A stretch of 64,000 nt of DNA, taken from positions 82,149 to 146,148 of the forward strand of contig NZ_FNOG01000007.1 of the NCBI RefSeq assembly GCF_900106525.1, in the 5' to 3' direction. The stretch is from Lysobacter enzymogenes (GTDB lineage: Bacteria; Pseudomonadota; Gammaproteobacteria; Xanthomonadales; Xanthomonadaceae). The notes under the pieces are model-generated. The model was not told the DNA's origin and made no database searches. It was given only the letters and a program-made list of their open reading frames with translations. This document shows positions 36,850 to 45,739 of this stretch, piece after piece; position 1 is the stretch's first letter; every line of letters begins with the position of its first letter. The translations under genes were made by a program, and so were the position numbers.

Positions 36850-36924
36850 CAGGAGCGTGCTGACATAGTTAGTAGCCGCTGACACCGTTATTGCAGTTGC
36901 TGCCACCGTTAACGCAACTCGACA
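36850..36924 (-). repeat. Right end of the Tn7-like element
   Basis: Three copies of GCTG(A/C)CA-N2-GTTA start at 36859, 36878 and 36899, all with the same internal gap, and the element closes with CTCGACA at 36924. The regular 19-21-bp spacing is typical of TnsB-binding arrays. Confidence 0.8.
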
Positions 36925-36929
36925 ATTCC
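36925..36929. repeat. Right target-site duplication
   Basis: ATTCC follows directly after the terminal CTCGACA and is identical to the 5 bp before the left end. Confidence 0.8.
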
Positions 36930-37091
36930 GTAGCTAAGTAATTGATCTAAAACGGATTGCGTATCGCCAGCGAGGACGCCGCGACATTGCGCCCACAGCC
37001 GCCCGGGTACATTCCCGCGGCCTGAACGCGCGCTATCCGCAGGCCTTCTTCGCCGTTCTACTGCCGCAACACTGCGGAACTTCCCCCACCT

Positions 37092-37118
37092 TTAGCAGTC
37101 CGATAGGCCGACTGCTAA
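37092..37118. promoter_or_regulatory. CIRCE-like HrcA operator before rpoH
   Basis: TTAGCAGTC, nine bases, GACTGCTAA: a perfect 9-bp inverted repeat. The CIRCE consensus is TTAGCACTC-N9-GAGTGCTAA, so spacing is identical and each arm differs at one mirrored position. It ends 10 bp before the rpoH start codon, a place where bound HrcA would block transcription. Confidence 0.75.
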
Positions 37119-37128
37119 GATCGCTGCC

Positions 37129-38007
37129 ATGACCTCTATCGCCCAATCCCAAGCTCTTGTCGCCAACAACCTGCCTGTGCCCAGCGCGCTCGGTTCGCTG
37201 GACGCATACATCGGCGCAGTGCACCAGATCCCGGTGCTCACCGTCGAAGACGAGCAGGCGTTGGCCCGCCGCTTCCGCGACGAGGAAGACCTCGACGCGG
37301 CTCGCGAACTCATCCACTCCCATCTGCGCTTCGTGGTCCACGTGGCCCGCGGCTACAACGGCTATGGCCTGCAGATCGGCGACCTCATCCAGGAAGGCAA
37401 CATCGGCCTGATGAAGGCGGTCAAGCGCTTCGACCCCGAACAGGGCGTGCGCCTGGTCTCCTTCGCGGTGCACTGGATCCGCGCCGAGATGCACGAGTTC
37501 ATCCTTAAGAACTGGCGCATCGTCAAGGTCGCCACGACCAAGGCCCAGCGCAAGCTGTTCTTCAACCTGCGCAAGAGCAAGAAGCGTCTGGGTTGGATGA
37601 ACGCCGAGGAAGTGAGCCAGGTCGCCAAGGACCTCAACGTCTCCGAGCGCGAAGTGCTGGAGATGGAGTCGCGCCTGTCCGGTCGCGATATCGGCTTCGA
37701 CGCGCCCAGCGACGAGGACGACGATCACGCGCCGCCGTCGCCGGCCGCCTACCTGCGCGCCGACGCCGAAGACCCCTCGCAGAGCTACGAGCGCGAGGAC
37801 GAGGAAGACAACCAGCTCGGACTGCTGCGCGAAGGCATGGCCGGCCTGGATGCGCGTTCGCGCGACATCATCAAGCGCCGCTGGCTCGACGCCGACAGCA
37901 AGGTCACGCTGCAGGAACTGGCCGACGAGTACGGCGTCAGCGCCGAGCGCATCCGCCAGATCGAGGCCAACGCGCTGAAGAAGATGCGCGGTCTGTTCGC
38001 GGCATAA
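37129..38007 (+). CDS. rpoH: Heat-shock sigma factor 32
   Basis: This 292-residue sigma factor directs RNA polymerase to heat-shock promoters. Region 2 holds [39 protein letters not shown] (given by its key parts [10 protein letters not shown] and KRFDP). The RpoH box [13 protein letters not shown] is diagnostic, and region 4 ends with [16 protein letters not shown]. Length is normal. The ATG at 37129 follows the CIRCE-like operator by 10 bp and lies 204 bp from the right end of the transposon. A strong terminator follows, so it is probably a single-gene unit. Confidence 0.95.
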   Translation: MTSIAQSQALVANNLPVPSALGSLDAYIGAVHQIPVLTVEDEQALARRFRDEEDLDAARELIHSHLRFVVHVARGYNGYGLQIGDLIQEGNIGLMKAVKRFDPEQGVRLVSFAVHWIRAEMHEFILKNWRIVKVATTKAQRKLFFNLRKSKKRLGWMNAEEVSQVAKDLNVSEREVLEMESRLSGRDIGFDAPSDEDDDHAPPSPAAYLRADAEDPSQSYEREDEEDNQLGLLREGMAGLDARSRDIIKRRWLDADSKVTLQELADEYGVSAERIRQIEANALKKMRGLFAA

Positions 38008-38030
38008 GCGCAGCGGATCGGAAACGACGA

Positions 38031-38064
38031 ACGGCCCGGGGCGACCCGGGCCGTTTTGTTTTTG
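38031..38064 (+). terminator. Rho-independent terminator of rpoH
   Basis: ACGGCCCGGG pairs perfectly with CCCGGGCCGT around a GCGA loop, followed by TTTGTTTTT. Confidence 0.92.
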
Positions 38065-38142
38065 CGGCGTGCGATTGCGCTTCTCGATGGCGCCGCGCAT
38101 TCCGGCGCCGGCCCGCATCGCGGCCGGCCCCGTGCGCCGGAC

Positions 38143-39639
38143 TCAGCTGCCGACGCCGTTCTTTTCCAACGCCTTCTCCAGCCGTCGATACAGCGCCTTG
38201 AGTTGCGAATGCGAGCGCAGGTCGCCGTAGCGCACGCTCAGGTCCAGGCTGCGGGTTTCGGCTTGCAGCACGCGCGCGACGTCGGCCGCCGGCGGATCGC
38301 CGGCGCCGGCGCGATAGACCGCTTCCAGCATCGGGTACAGCGGCGCGTGCGGAAAATCCTGCGCGGCCTGGACCAGCATCGCCCGGTATGCCGGATCCGG
38401 GGCGACGCCGGACGCCGGCTCGGCGTGCTGGACCCGGCTCAGCGCGAAGCGTTCGTCGCGGTAGCGCTTCCAGCCCAGTTCGTCGCTCTGCGCGAGGCCG
38501 GCGGCGTCGCCGGCGCCTTGTTGCAGGTAAGCCAACACGCGCAGCGCTTGCAGATCGTCGTGACGGCCGCCGGCGCGTTCGCGCAGCACGCCGGCGTGGC
38601 GGGCGAGCAGGGCGGCGAAGTCCGGCGGCTGGTCGGCGCGCGCGACCCAGCGGCCCAGCGCGACCAGGCCCAGCGCCGAGCTGGCCGGATACGGATGGCC
38701 GCCGACCAGCACGCCGCAGCGGTCGAGGTCTGCATAGCCGAAGGGCTGCGCCTTGTCGCGCAGCTTCGGCCACAGGCAGTCCCACTGCTCGCGTTCGGGC
38801 GATCGCTCGCGCCATTGCGCGCGCGCCAGTGCGATCGCCGCATCCTGCGCCGAGGGCTGCGGCGCGTGGTTCCACCAATCGGTGCGCCAGTCGAACGAGC
38901 GCGCGAGCAGGCGTTCAAGCGCGTCGCGGTCGCCGCCGGCGGCGCGGCGATACTCCTGGTCGAAGCGGGTCAGCTCGGCCGGGCCGCCGAACACTTCGAA
39001 CGACATTTTCTCGGCGCCGACATGATGGTTGTCGATATCGGCGGCGCGCACGATGTCGACCGCGCCGCGCAGATCGCCGCTGGCCAGATGGCAGTAGGCG
39101 GCGATGTAGGCGGCTTGGTCGGGAATGCCGATGCGGCTGGCGCGCAGGCGTTTCCACAGCGGCAGCGCGGCGGCGCATTCGTCCTTGCGGGTGTAGTGCA
39201 GGGCCAGTTCGTAGAGGATTTCCGGCTGCTCGGGCTGCTGCGCGTCGGCGCTGCGGTGCAGGCTCAGCGACGCGTCCGGTGCGAGCGACCAGAGCATGTT
39301 GCCGATGGCGAAGCGGCGCGGGGCGCCGCCTTGTTCGGCGTAGGCGACCAGTTCGGCCACGGCCTGGTCGAGCCGGCCGGAGAACTGCAGCGGACGATGG
39401 CGTTCGTTGAACCGGTCGGCGGCCTCGCTTTCGGCCTCGACCTGGGCCATGAAGTCCTCGGCGCTCGCAGCGCGCGGTGCGGCCGCGGAGCTCGCAGCGG
39501 GCGTGGCCTCGAACTCGCGCTTCACCGCGGGTTTGGCCGGTTCCTGTCCCGAGCACGCGGTCGCGGCCAGGATCAGCGCAAACAAGACGACGCGGCGGCG
39601 AAACGGCAGTGCGGAGCGATGGCGGTGGTGCGGATTCAT
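38143..39639 (-). CDS. Putative lipoprotein with helical repeats
   Basis: The product has 498 residues. The ATG at 39639 is preceded by GGGGAGGA 4 bp upstream. A signal sequence ends in LILAATACSG, a plausible lipobox with Cys as the lipid-anchor residue, followed by a low-complexity Ala/Pro region. The body is Ala-rich and helical with TPR or Sel1-like character (EILYELALHYTRKDECAAALPLWKRL; AAYIAAYCHLASGDLRGAVDIV). No catalytic motif is seen. It likely sits on the outer membrane facing the periplasm. It converges on rpoH. Confidence 0.7.
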   Translation of the reverse strand: MNPHHRHRSALPFRRRVVLFALILAATACSGQEPAKPAVKREFEATPAASSAAAPRAASAEDFMAQVEAESEAADRFNERHRPLQFSGRLDQAVAELVAYAEQGGAPRRFAIGNMLWSLAPDASLSLHRSADAQQPEQPEILYELALHYTRKDECAAALPLWKRLRASRIGIPDQAAYIAAYCHLASGDLRGAVDIVRAADIDNHHVGAEKMSFEVFGGPAELTRFDQEYRRAAGGDRDALERLLARSFDWRTDWWNHAPQPSAQDAAIALARAQWRERSPEREQWDCLWPKLRDKAQPFGYADLDRCGVLVGGHPYPASSALGLVALGRWVARADQPPDFAALLARHAGVLRERAGGRHDDLQALRVLAYLQQGAGDAAGLAQSDELGWKRYRDERFALSRVQHAEPASGVAPDPAYRAMLVQAAQDFPHAPLYPMLEAVYRAGAGDPPAADVARVLQAETRSLDLSVRYGDLRSHSQLKALYRRLEKALEKNGVGS

Positions 39640-39779
39640 GCGGTCCTCCCCTGACCCGGCGCGGCAGCGCGCCACGAGCGCGCCAGACTAAACCAACCCG
39701 CGCGCCGCGCAAGACGCGGATATCGGCGCCGCGGCGGCGGCTCTAAGGTGGCGTCGTACCCACTAACGGACTTCCCGCC

Positions 39780-40250
39780 ATGCACGCTTACCGAATCGAC
39801 GGCCTCATCCCCGAACCCTTCGCTCCGCTGTTCGCGCTCGACGACCAAGCGCTGCGCGCCCACGGCATGCGCCGGGTCACGGCCGACTCGCCCACCGGCT
39901 ATCCGTGCCGGGTGTCGCTGGACGAAGCCGCGCCGGGCGAGCGCCTGTTGCTGCTGACCTTCGAACACCACGCCTGCGACGGTCCGTACCGCGCCAGCGG
40001 CCCGATCTTCGTGCGCGAAGGCGTGGCGCGCGCGCCGACCCTGCACAACCGCCTGCCGGCGATCCTCGCCACGCGCCATCTGTCGCTGCGCGCCTACGAC
40101 GCCGACGGCTGGATGCTGCACGCGCGCGCGCTCGAAGGCCGCGAGGCCGAGGCGGCGGTGCAGGAACTGTTCGACGATCCGCGCGTGGCCCAGATCCATG
40201 CCCACAACGCGCGCTACGGCTGTTTCCTGTGCCGGATCGAACGCGACTGA
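39780..40250 (+). CDS. DUF1203 protein
   Basis: The 156-residue soluble protein has the pattern of the DUF1203 family: GYPCRVSLDEAAPGE, LLTFEHHACDGPYRASGPIFVRE, and a C-terminal AHNARYGCFLCRI. The function of the family is unknown to me. It has no signal peptide. The ATG at 39780 lies about 140 bp from the divergent lipoprotein gene. It stands alone, with a non-coding stretch after it. Confidence 0.85.
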   Translation: MHAYRIDGLIPEPFAPLFALDDQALRAHGMRRVTADSPTGYPCRVSLDEAAPGERLLLLTFEHHACDGPYRASGPIFVREGVARAPTLHNRLPAILATRHLSLRAYDADGWMLHARALEGREAEAAVQELFDDPRVAQIHAHNARYGCFLCRIERD

Positions 40251-40630
40251 TCGAACTGGTTTGATCGAATGAGTTCGATCGAATGGGTCTGGCCGAACGC
40301 GCCGGATCTGCGATGCCGCTTGCCGCTGCGCCCGCGTGAGCCGTTCCGCCTGCGTTTTGCGAGTACCCCCAACGAGCGTTCGATGCCGCCGCTTCCCCAC
40401 AAGGCGGCTCAAGCGTTCGTGCCCGCTGCCGGCGTCCACGGACTGCCGGCGCGGCCATTCGCGGTTGCGTCCGCTTGCAACTTCGTCGCCGTCGCGCCGC
40501 GCCGGCGGATGAGAACTGCAAGCCGCGTCGCATCGCCGTCGCTCCGCGGTTGCCGGCGCCCGCGCGCCGGCCCAAGACTGCAGCGCCGGTTGCGCGACGC
40601 GCCGGCGGACAAAACCAAAGGGAGGGGGTC
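40251..40630. other. Non-coding region with GATCGAA repeats
   Basis: No credible gene is visible. Three GATCGAA copies lie within 40 bp at its start. The rest is GC-rich and should hold the promoter of the secreted-protein gene at 40631. Confidence 0.4.
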
Positions 40631-41059
40631 ATGGATGTGAGCAAGATGCTGATCGCGGCGGGCTTCGCCGCCGCGTTGTCGCTGTCGCCCGCCGCGCCCG
40701 CGCGCGCCGGCGATCTGAGCGGCGCGCAACTGACGTGTTATGTCGATACCTACGCCTTCGACGTGCCGCAGGCGCAGTGGTGCCACAGCACCTGGACGCC
40801 GGGCACCGCCAACAATCCGTCGGTGGCGTTCTTCGAAGTGGCCGGGCTGCCGGCGGGCAGTTACAGCTATGCCTGGACCGACCTGGAAACCGGGCAGACG
40901 CCGTCGGGCTGCGGCAATGTGCAGTATTGCCTCGTTCCGATCGCCACCGAAACCCGCGGCGACGGCGAAGCGCGCTTGCGCGTGGTGGTGACCGACCTGG
41001 CCACCGGCGCGCAGCGCACGCTCGACGCGACCGCGTACTACTGGGATGGCTACACCTGA
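40631..41059 (+). CDS. Small secreted protein, paralogue A
   Basis: The product has 142 residues. A Sec signal peptide ends near AAPARAG (26), and the ATG at 40631 has GGGAGGGG just upstream. The mature part holds YVDTYAFDVP, NPSVAFFEVAGLPAGSYSY and the terminal TAYYWDGYT, with several Cys that may form disulphides. It looks like a compact beta-sandwich. The next gene encodes a clear paralogue of the same length. No named family is recognised; the pair is probably exported and extracytoplasmic. Confidence 0.75.
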   Translation: MDVSKMLIAAGFAAALSLSPAAPARAGDLSGAQLTCYVDTYAFDVPQAQWCHSTWTPGTANNPSVAFFEVAGLPAGSYSYAWTDLETGQTPSGCGNVQYCLVPIATETRGDGEARLRVVVTDLATGAQRTLDATAYYWDGYT

Positions 41060-41157
41060 TCGCCCGGAGCGGGCCGGCGTGCGCGCCGGTCCGCTTCGCC
41101 GCGCTGGCCGGGCGCGCGCCGCAGCGCGCCGTACGTTCATCGGACAAGGAGAGTTTC

Positions 41158-41586
41158 ATGCGCATCAACGCAGCAATCGGCCTGAGCGCGGTCGCGCTCG
41201 CGCTGGCCATGGGCCACGCCGAACCGGCCCACGCCGGCAATGTCGGCAACGCCGGCATGGAGTGTTATGTCGACACCTTCCGTTTCGACATCGCGACCGC
41301 GGATCAGTGCACCTCGCTGTGGGTGCCCAACGGCGCCCACGACCCGTCGGTGGCGGTGTTCTCGGTGACCGGCCTGCCGGCCGGCAACTACAGCTACGTC
41401 TGGCGCAACCTGGAGAACAACGCCATCGTCGCCAGTTGCGCCAACCAGTCGGCGTGCGCGGTGCAGATCGCCACCGACCGCATGGGCGACGGCATCGCGA
41501 TCCTGCAGGCCACGGTGACCGACCTGGACACCGGCGCGAGCCGGCAGGTGCAGGCGACGGCGTACTACTTCGACGGCTACACCTGA
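41158..41586 (+). CDS. Small secreted protein, paralogue B
   Basis: The product has 142 residues. The ATG at 41158 has AAGGAGAG 6 bp before it, and the signal peptide ends near AEPAHAG. It aligns with the upstream protein without gaps: YVDTFRFDIA, DPSVAVFSVTGLPAGNYSY, and terminal TAYYFDGYT, with Cys residues mostly kept. The pair clearly arose by tandem duplication and is followed by one terminator. Function is unknown. Confidence 0.75.
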   Translation: MRINAAIGLSAVALALAMGHAEPAHAGNVGNAGMECYVDTFRFDIATADQCTSLWVPNGAHDPSVAVFSVTGLPAGNYSYVWRNLENNAIVASCANQSACAVQIATDRMGDGIAILQATVTDLDTGASRQVQATAYYFDGYT

Positions 41587-41613
41587 GCCGCGGCGGCGCG
41601 TAGCGGCGAATGC

Positions 41614-41640
41614 ACAGGGCGCCCGCGGGCGCCCTGTTTT
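41614..41640 (+). terminator. Terminator after the paralogue pair
   Basis: ACAGGGCGCCC pairs with GGGCGCCCTGT almost without loop and is followed by TTTT. Confidence 0.85.
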
Positions 41641-41683
41641 CTGCGGCCGGTGCGCGCGACCGCGGCCGGCGCGCGCCTGCGCA

Positions 41684-42352
41684 TCATCGCTCGTTCGAAT
41701 CCTTCAACAGCCGGCGCAAGGTCTCGACCGCATCCAGGCAGTCGCGCGGTTCGCCGCCGACGTGCCGCTTCCACAGCGCGGCTGCTGCTGAGCGATGGCC
41801 CGCCTGCAACTGGGTGCGGATCTCTTCGCGTACGGGTGACGGCAGCCCGCGCCATTGGCGCAGCGGCAGCGGGCAGGGTTCGCCGAAGCGCCCGCTGGGA
41901 TCGCGTTCGAGCAGTTCCGGATGCAGCGGATGCAGGCGCCGGGCGTCGCCTGCGTCGGCTTCGCTCGCGCAGGCCAGCACGGGCGTGACTGCCTCGGGCA
42001 GATCCCAGCCCAGGGCCAGCGCGGGATAGTCGAGCAACTGCGCCAGGTTGTAGATCGCCAGTATCTGCGCGGAACGCACGACGCCGCTGAGATCGTGCGG
42101 ATCGGCGCCGGCAGCGAGCAGGCGTTCGAGCGCGGCGGCGTCGATGATCGGAAAGCCGTCGGCCGCCTGCGTGCGCCAGCGCTCGATCCACTGCGGCGCG
42201 GGTTGGGCTTCGTCGACGACTTCGCTCCACAGCCCGTGCGACAGCAGTTCGTGGACGAGATCACGCAGGTCGCCGGCGCGTGCGGCCTGCGCTGCGCGCT
42301 CGGCGCGTTCGGCCGGAATGCCGAGTGCGCGCAGGTGTTCGGGATCGATCAT
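41684..42352 (-). CDS. Hypothetical soluble protein
   Basis: The product has 222 residues. The ATG at 42352 is the first good start; the frame is open far upstream, antisense to nothing useful but overlapping the ndh gene in another frame. It is Leu/Ala-rich and helical. WRTQAADGFPIIDAAALERLLAAGADPHDLSGVV suggests one ankyrin-like turn. There is no signal peptide. It lies 83 bp after ndh on the same strand and could be cotranscribed with it. I do not recognise a family. Confidence 0.65.
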   Translation of the reverse strand: MIDPEHLRALGIPAERAERAAQAARAGDLRDLVHELLSHGLWSEVVDEAQPAPQWIERWRTQAADGFPIIDAAALERLLAAGADPHDLSGVVRSAQILAIYNLAQLLDYPALALGWDLPEAVTPVLACASEADAGDARRLHPLHPELLERDPSGRFGEPCPLPLRQWRGLPSPVREEIRTQLQAGHRSAAAALWKRHVGGEPRDCLDAVETLRRLLKDSNER

Positions 42353-42435
42353 GGGACGGCCCTGTGCGGGGTGTGCGGATGCGCGTCGAAGGCCGGACTG
42401 GCGGCGCGGCGTTGGCTTCGCCGCGCCGCCGTAGC

Positions 42436-43728
42436 TCAGTCCTCGCCGTCCTTGTCGGCCTTGGCCTGCGCATCGCCCGCGCCGCCGAGGATGATGCGTG
42501 CGTGGCGTTGGTAGGTGTAATACGCCCACGACCAGTTGAGCATCACGATCAGGCGGTTGCGGAAGCCGATCAAAAAGAACACGTGCGCGGCCAGCCAGAA
42601 CGCCCAGGCCAGGAAGCCGGAGAAGCGCAGCCCGCGCAGGTCCACCACCGCGGCGCGGCGGCCGATGGTGGCGAGGTTGCCGAAGTCGGCGTAGCGGAAC
42701 GGCGCCGGCGCCGGTTTTCCCAGCACCTGCGCGCGGATGCTCTGGGCGACATGGCCGCCCATCTGCTTGGCCGCCGGCGCCACGCCGGGCACCGGCTTGC
42801 CGTCGGTCTGCTGCAGGCTGGCCAGGTCGCCGGCGATGAAGATCTCCGGATGGCCGGGCACGCTGAGGTCGGGCAGCACCTGCACGCGGCCGGCGCGGTC
42901 GCGCGGGGCGTCGAGCAGCGCACCCAGCGGCGAGGCGGCGACGCCGGCGGCCCACAGCACCGTGCGCGCCGGAACGAATTCGGCGCCCAGGGTGTAGCCG
43001 TTGCCGTCGATCGCGCCCACCGGCGTGCCGGTGGAGACTTCCACGCCGAGCCGCTGCAACTGCGTGCGGGCCTTTTCCGACAGCGATTCGGGAAAGCTCG
43101 CCAGCACCCGCGGCCCGGCTTCGATCAGGCGCACCCGCGCCTTGGACGGGTCGATGCGGCGGAACTCGCGGCGCAGGGTCTTGTGCGCGATTTCGGCCAG
43201 GGTGCCGGCCATCTCCACGCCGGTCGGGCCGCCGCCGACCACGGCGAAATGCAGCCAGGCCTCGCGCTCGGCTTCGGTCTGCGCCGCTTCGGCGCGTTCG
43301 AACGCGAGCAGCACGCGGCGGCGGATGTGCAGGGCGTCGTCGAGCGTTTTCAGGCCCGGCGCGTGCGCGGACCATTCGTCGTGGCCGAAGTAGGCGTGGG
43401 TGGCGCCGCTGGCCAGCAGCAGGAAGTCGTAGCCGATGCGTTCGCCGTCGGCGAGCGCGACGTTGCGCGCGTCCGCGTCGATGCCGACCACTTCGCCCAG
43501 GCGCACCTCGACGTTGGCCTGCTTGCGCAGGATGTGGCGCAGCGGCGCGGCGATGTCCGGCGAGGACAGGCCGGCGGTGGCGACTTGATACAGCAGCGGT
43601 TGGAACAGGTGGTGGTTGCGGCGGTCGATCAGGGTGATGCGCACCGGCGCGGAGGCCAGTGCGCGGGTCGCCCACAGTCCGCCGAAGCCGCCGCCGACGA
43701 TGACGACATGCTTGCGGGTGTCGGACAT
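42436..43728 (-). CDS. ndh: Type II NADH dehydrogenase
   Basis: The 430-residue flavoprotein passes electrons from NADH to quinone without pumping protons, on the inner face of the membrane. The FAD-binding motif VVIVGGGFGGL is at the N terminus, and a second Rossmann motif VVGGGPTGVEMAG lies mid-protein for NADH. The flavin-contact stretch IFIAGDLAS is present. The C-terminal part (FSGFLAWAFWLAAHVFFLIG) is hydrophobic and should anchor it to the membrane. It starts 10 bp after the transaldolase stop, so the two share an operon. Confidence 0.92.
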   Translation of the reverse strand: MSDTRKHVVIVGGGFGGLWATRALASAPVRITLIDRRNHHLFQPLLYQVATAGLSSPDIAAPLRHILRKQANVEVRLGEVVGIDADARNVALADGERIGYDFLLLASGATHAYFGHDEWSAHAPGLKTLDDALHIRRRVLLAFERAEAAQTEAEREAWLHFAVVGGGPTGVEMAGTLAEIAHKTLRREFRRIDPSKARVRLIEAGPRVLASFPESLSEKARTQLQRLGVEVSTGTPVGAIDGNGYTLGAEFVPARTVLWAAGVAASPLGALLDAPRDRAGRVQVLPDLSVPGHPEIFIAGDLASLQQTDGKPVPGVAPAAKQMGGHVAQSIRAQVLGKPAPAPFRYADFGNLATIGRRAAVVDLRGLRFSGFLAWAFWLAAHVFFLIGFRNRLIVMLNWSWAYYTYQRHARIILGGAGDAQAKADKDGED

Positions 43729-43738
43729 GGCGCGCTCC

Positions 43739-44692
43739 TCATCCGTTCAAGCGTTGGGCAAGCAGGTCTTCGAGCTTGCGCTGGTCGGCGGCGAAGCGGC
43801 GGATGCCGTCGGCGAGCTTGTCGGTGGCCATCGCGTCCTCGTTGTGCTGCCAGCGGAACGCGGCCTCTTCCAGGCGCGGGCCCGGCGCGGCGCGCTCGCC
43901 CGCATCGATGAGCGCGCGCGGCACTTCGCCGTCGCTGCCTTCCAGCTCGCCCAGCAGTTCCGGCGAGATGGTCAGGCGGTCGCAGCCGGCCAGCGCCAGC
44001 ACCTGGCCGACGTTGCGGAAACTCGCGCCCATGACCACGGTCTGGTAGCCGTGGCGCTTGTAGTAGTTCCAGATCTGCGCGACCGATTGCACGCCCGGGT
44101 CGTCCTGCGGGGTGGCCGGCTTGGCCGCGCCGTTGGCCAGGTGCCAGTCGAGGATGCGGCCGACGAAGGGCGAGATCAGGTACACGCCGGCCTCGGCGCA
44201 GGCCACCGCCTGGGCGAACGAGAACAGCAGGGTCAGGTTGCAGTGGATGCCTTCCTTTTCGAGCTGCTCGGCGGCGCGGATGCCTTCCCAGGTGGAGGCG
44301 ATCTTGATCAGCAGACGCTCGCGGCCGATGCCGGCCTCGGCGTACAGCGCGACGATGCGCCGGGCCTGGGCCAGGGTGGCCTGCGTATCGAAGCTCAGGC
44401 GCGCGTCGACTTCGGTGGAGACGCGGCCGGGGATCAGCTTGAGGATCTCGCCGCCGATCGCCACGGCCAGGCGCAGGCCGGCGTCGGCGATGCGCGCCTG
44501 GCGGTCTTCGCCCGTGGCCTGGGCGACGGCCGCGTCGATCAGTGGCGCGTAGGCCGGAAGGCCCGCGGCCTTGAGCAGCAGCGAGGGATTGGTGGTGGCG
44601 TCGAGCGGGCGGAAGCGGGCGATGGCGTCGATGTCGCCGGTGTCGGCGACCACGGCGGAGAGTTGGCGCAGTTGTTCCAGACGGTTGCTCAT
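43739..44692 (-). CDS. tal: Transaldolase
   Basis: The 317-residue enzyme moves a dihydroxyacetone unit between sugar phosphates in the pentose phosphate pathway. Schiff-base Lys130 lies in [11 protein letters not shown]. The signatures [12 protein letters not shown] and [14 protein letters not shown] are intact. Length matches the classical TalB type (317 in E. coli). It is the first gene of the operon with ndh, joining carbon flow to NADH oxidation. Confidence 0.95.
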   Translation of the reverse strand: MSNRLEQLRQLSAVVADTGDIDAIARFRPLDATTNPSLLLKAAGLPAYAPLIDAAVAQATGEDRQARIADAGLRLAVAIGGEILKLIPGRVSTEVDARLSFDTQATLAQARRIVALYAEAGIGRERLLIKIASTWEGIRAAEQLEKEGIHCNLTLLFSFAQAVACAEAGVYLISPFVGRILDWHLANGAAKPATPQDDPGVQSVAQIWNYYKRHGYQTVVMGASFRNVGQVLALAGCDRLTISPELLGELEGSDGEVPRALIDAGERAAPGPRLEEAAFRWQHNEDAMATDKLADGIRRFAADQRKLEDLLAQRLNG

Positions 44693-44878
44693 GGGGGGGC
44701 TGGGTTCTGTCGTTTGGTATCCCGGGCATTTTCGCCCATCGCGGTTAGCCCGTCATGAAGCCGGCGCTATCTTCTGACTGCCGGCTTTCGAAAGCGGGCC
44801 GCGCCGCGGCTGATCTTGGCGTGCGCCATGCGCTAGGCTGGCGGCGACGGGCCGCGCCGCGGCCTGGGAGCACGCCGC

Positions 44879-45697
44879 ATGGCCGTAGCCACCGACGAAA
44901 AGCGCATCGCCCTGCTGATCGACGCCGACAACGCGCCGGCGGCCAAGATCGAGGTGATCCTGGCCGAGGTCGCCCGCTACGGCGCGGCCAACGTGCGCCG
45001 CGCGTACGGCAACTGGAAAAGCCCGAACCTGAAAAGCTGGGAGGCGGTGCTGCACGAGTACGCGATCCGCCCGATCCAGCAATTCGCCTACTCCAAGGGC
45101 AAGAACGCCTCGGACATGGCGATGGTGATCGACGCGATGGACCTGCTGTACGCACGCAACCTCGACGCCTTCGCCATCGTCTCCAGCGACGCGGATTTCA
45201 CTCCGCTGGTGATGCGGCTGTTGACCGACGGGGTCAAGGTCTACGGCTTCGGCGAAAAGAAGACGCCCGAGCCGTTCGTCAACGCCTGCTCCAAGTTCAC
45301 CTACGTCGAAGGCCTGGGCCAGCCGGCGGCCGAGGTGCAGGCCGACGAGACCGTGGCCACGGTCGCGCCGCGCAGCGCCCAGGATTTGCGCAGCGACGAC
45401 CGCCTGGTGCGGATGCTGCGGCGCGCGGTGGAGACGGCCAGCGGCGACGACGGCTGGTCGCACCTGGGCGCGGTCGGCCATCAGATCGCCAATCAGGCCT
45501 CATTCGATTCGCGCAATTACGGCTACCGCAAGCTCAGCGATCTGATCGAGGCGGCCGGCTTGTTCGAAACCCGGCGCGACAATCAGATCGTGTGGGTGCG
45601 CGACAAGCCCAAGGGCAAGACCAAGGAAGCGGCCAAGGAGCCCGACAAGGCCGAGGCCGGCAAGCCCAAGGGCAAGAGCAAGGCCGGCAAGGGCTGA
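44879..45697 (+). CDS. NYN-domain protein with LOTUS/OST-HTH domain
   Basis: The product has 272 residues. The N-terminal NYN domain, a PIN-like RNase fold, shows LLIDADNAPA, KNASDMAMVIDAMDLLY and VSSDADFTPLVMRL, which supply the metal-binding Asp residues. An OST-HTH/LOTUS domain follows (about 165-235: LVRMLRRAVETASGDDGWSHLGAVG), a predicted RNA-binding module. The tail is Lys/Gly-rich. It belongs to the LabA/YaiI-like bacterial group, presumably acting on RNA in the cytoplasm. It is divergent from transaldolase. Confidence 0.88.
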   Translation: MAVATDEKRIALLIDADNAPAAKIEVILAEVARYGAANVRRAYGNWKSPNLKSWEAVLHEYAIRPIQQFAYSKGKNASDMAMVIDAMDLLYARNLDAFAIVSSDADFTPLVMRLLTDGVKVYGFGEKKTPEPFVNACSKFTYVEGLGQPAAEVQADETVATVAPRSAQDLRSDDRLVRMLRRAVETASGDDGWSHLGAVGHQIANQASFDSRNYGYRKLSDLIEAAGLFETRRDNQIVWVRDKPKGKTKEAAKEPDKAEAGKPKGKSKAGKG

Positions 45698-45739
45698 GCG
45701 CCGGCGTCATCGACGCCGGCGTCGCTTATCCGCGCGGGC

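Larger units (their letters stand above)
5082..36924. mobile_element. Tn7-like transposon with defence and toxin cargo
   Basis: The element starts with TGTCGAG and ends with CTCGACA. ATTCC stands directly outside both ends, matching the 5-bp target duplication made by Tn7-family transposases. The first 26 bp of the two ends agree at 17 positions. The right end holds three copies of GCTG(A/C)CA-N2-GTTA at 36859, 36878 and 36899; the left end has the matching inverted site TAAT-N2-CGTCAGC at 5095-5107. These behave like TnsB-binding sites. A tnsA-tnsB-tnsC-tniQ set at 25748-30009 is the only transposition module inside. All genes within have lower GC than the flanks. The central position of the tns genes is unusual. 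The limits rest on direct reading; ownership by these tns genes is inferred. Confidence 0.85.

Noticed and set aside
24136..37000. CRISPR-guided Tn7-like element
   Set aside because: No Cas genes, no repeat-spacer array and only one TniQ gene are visible.
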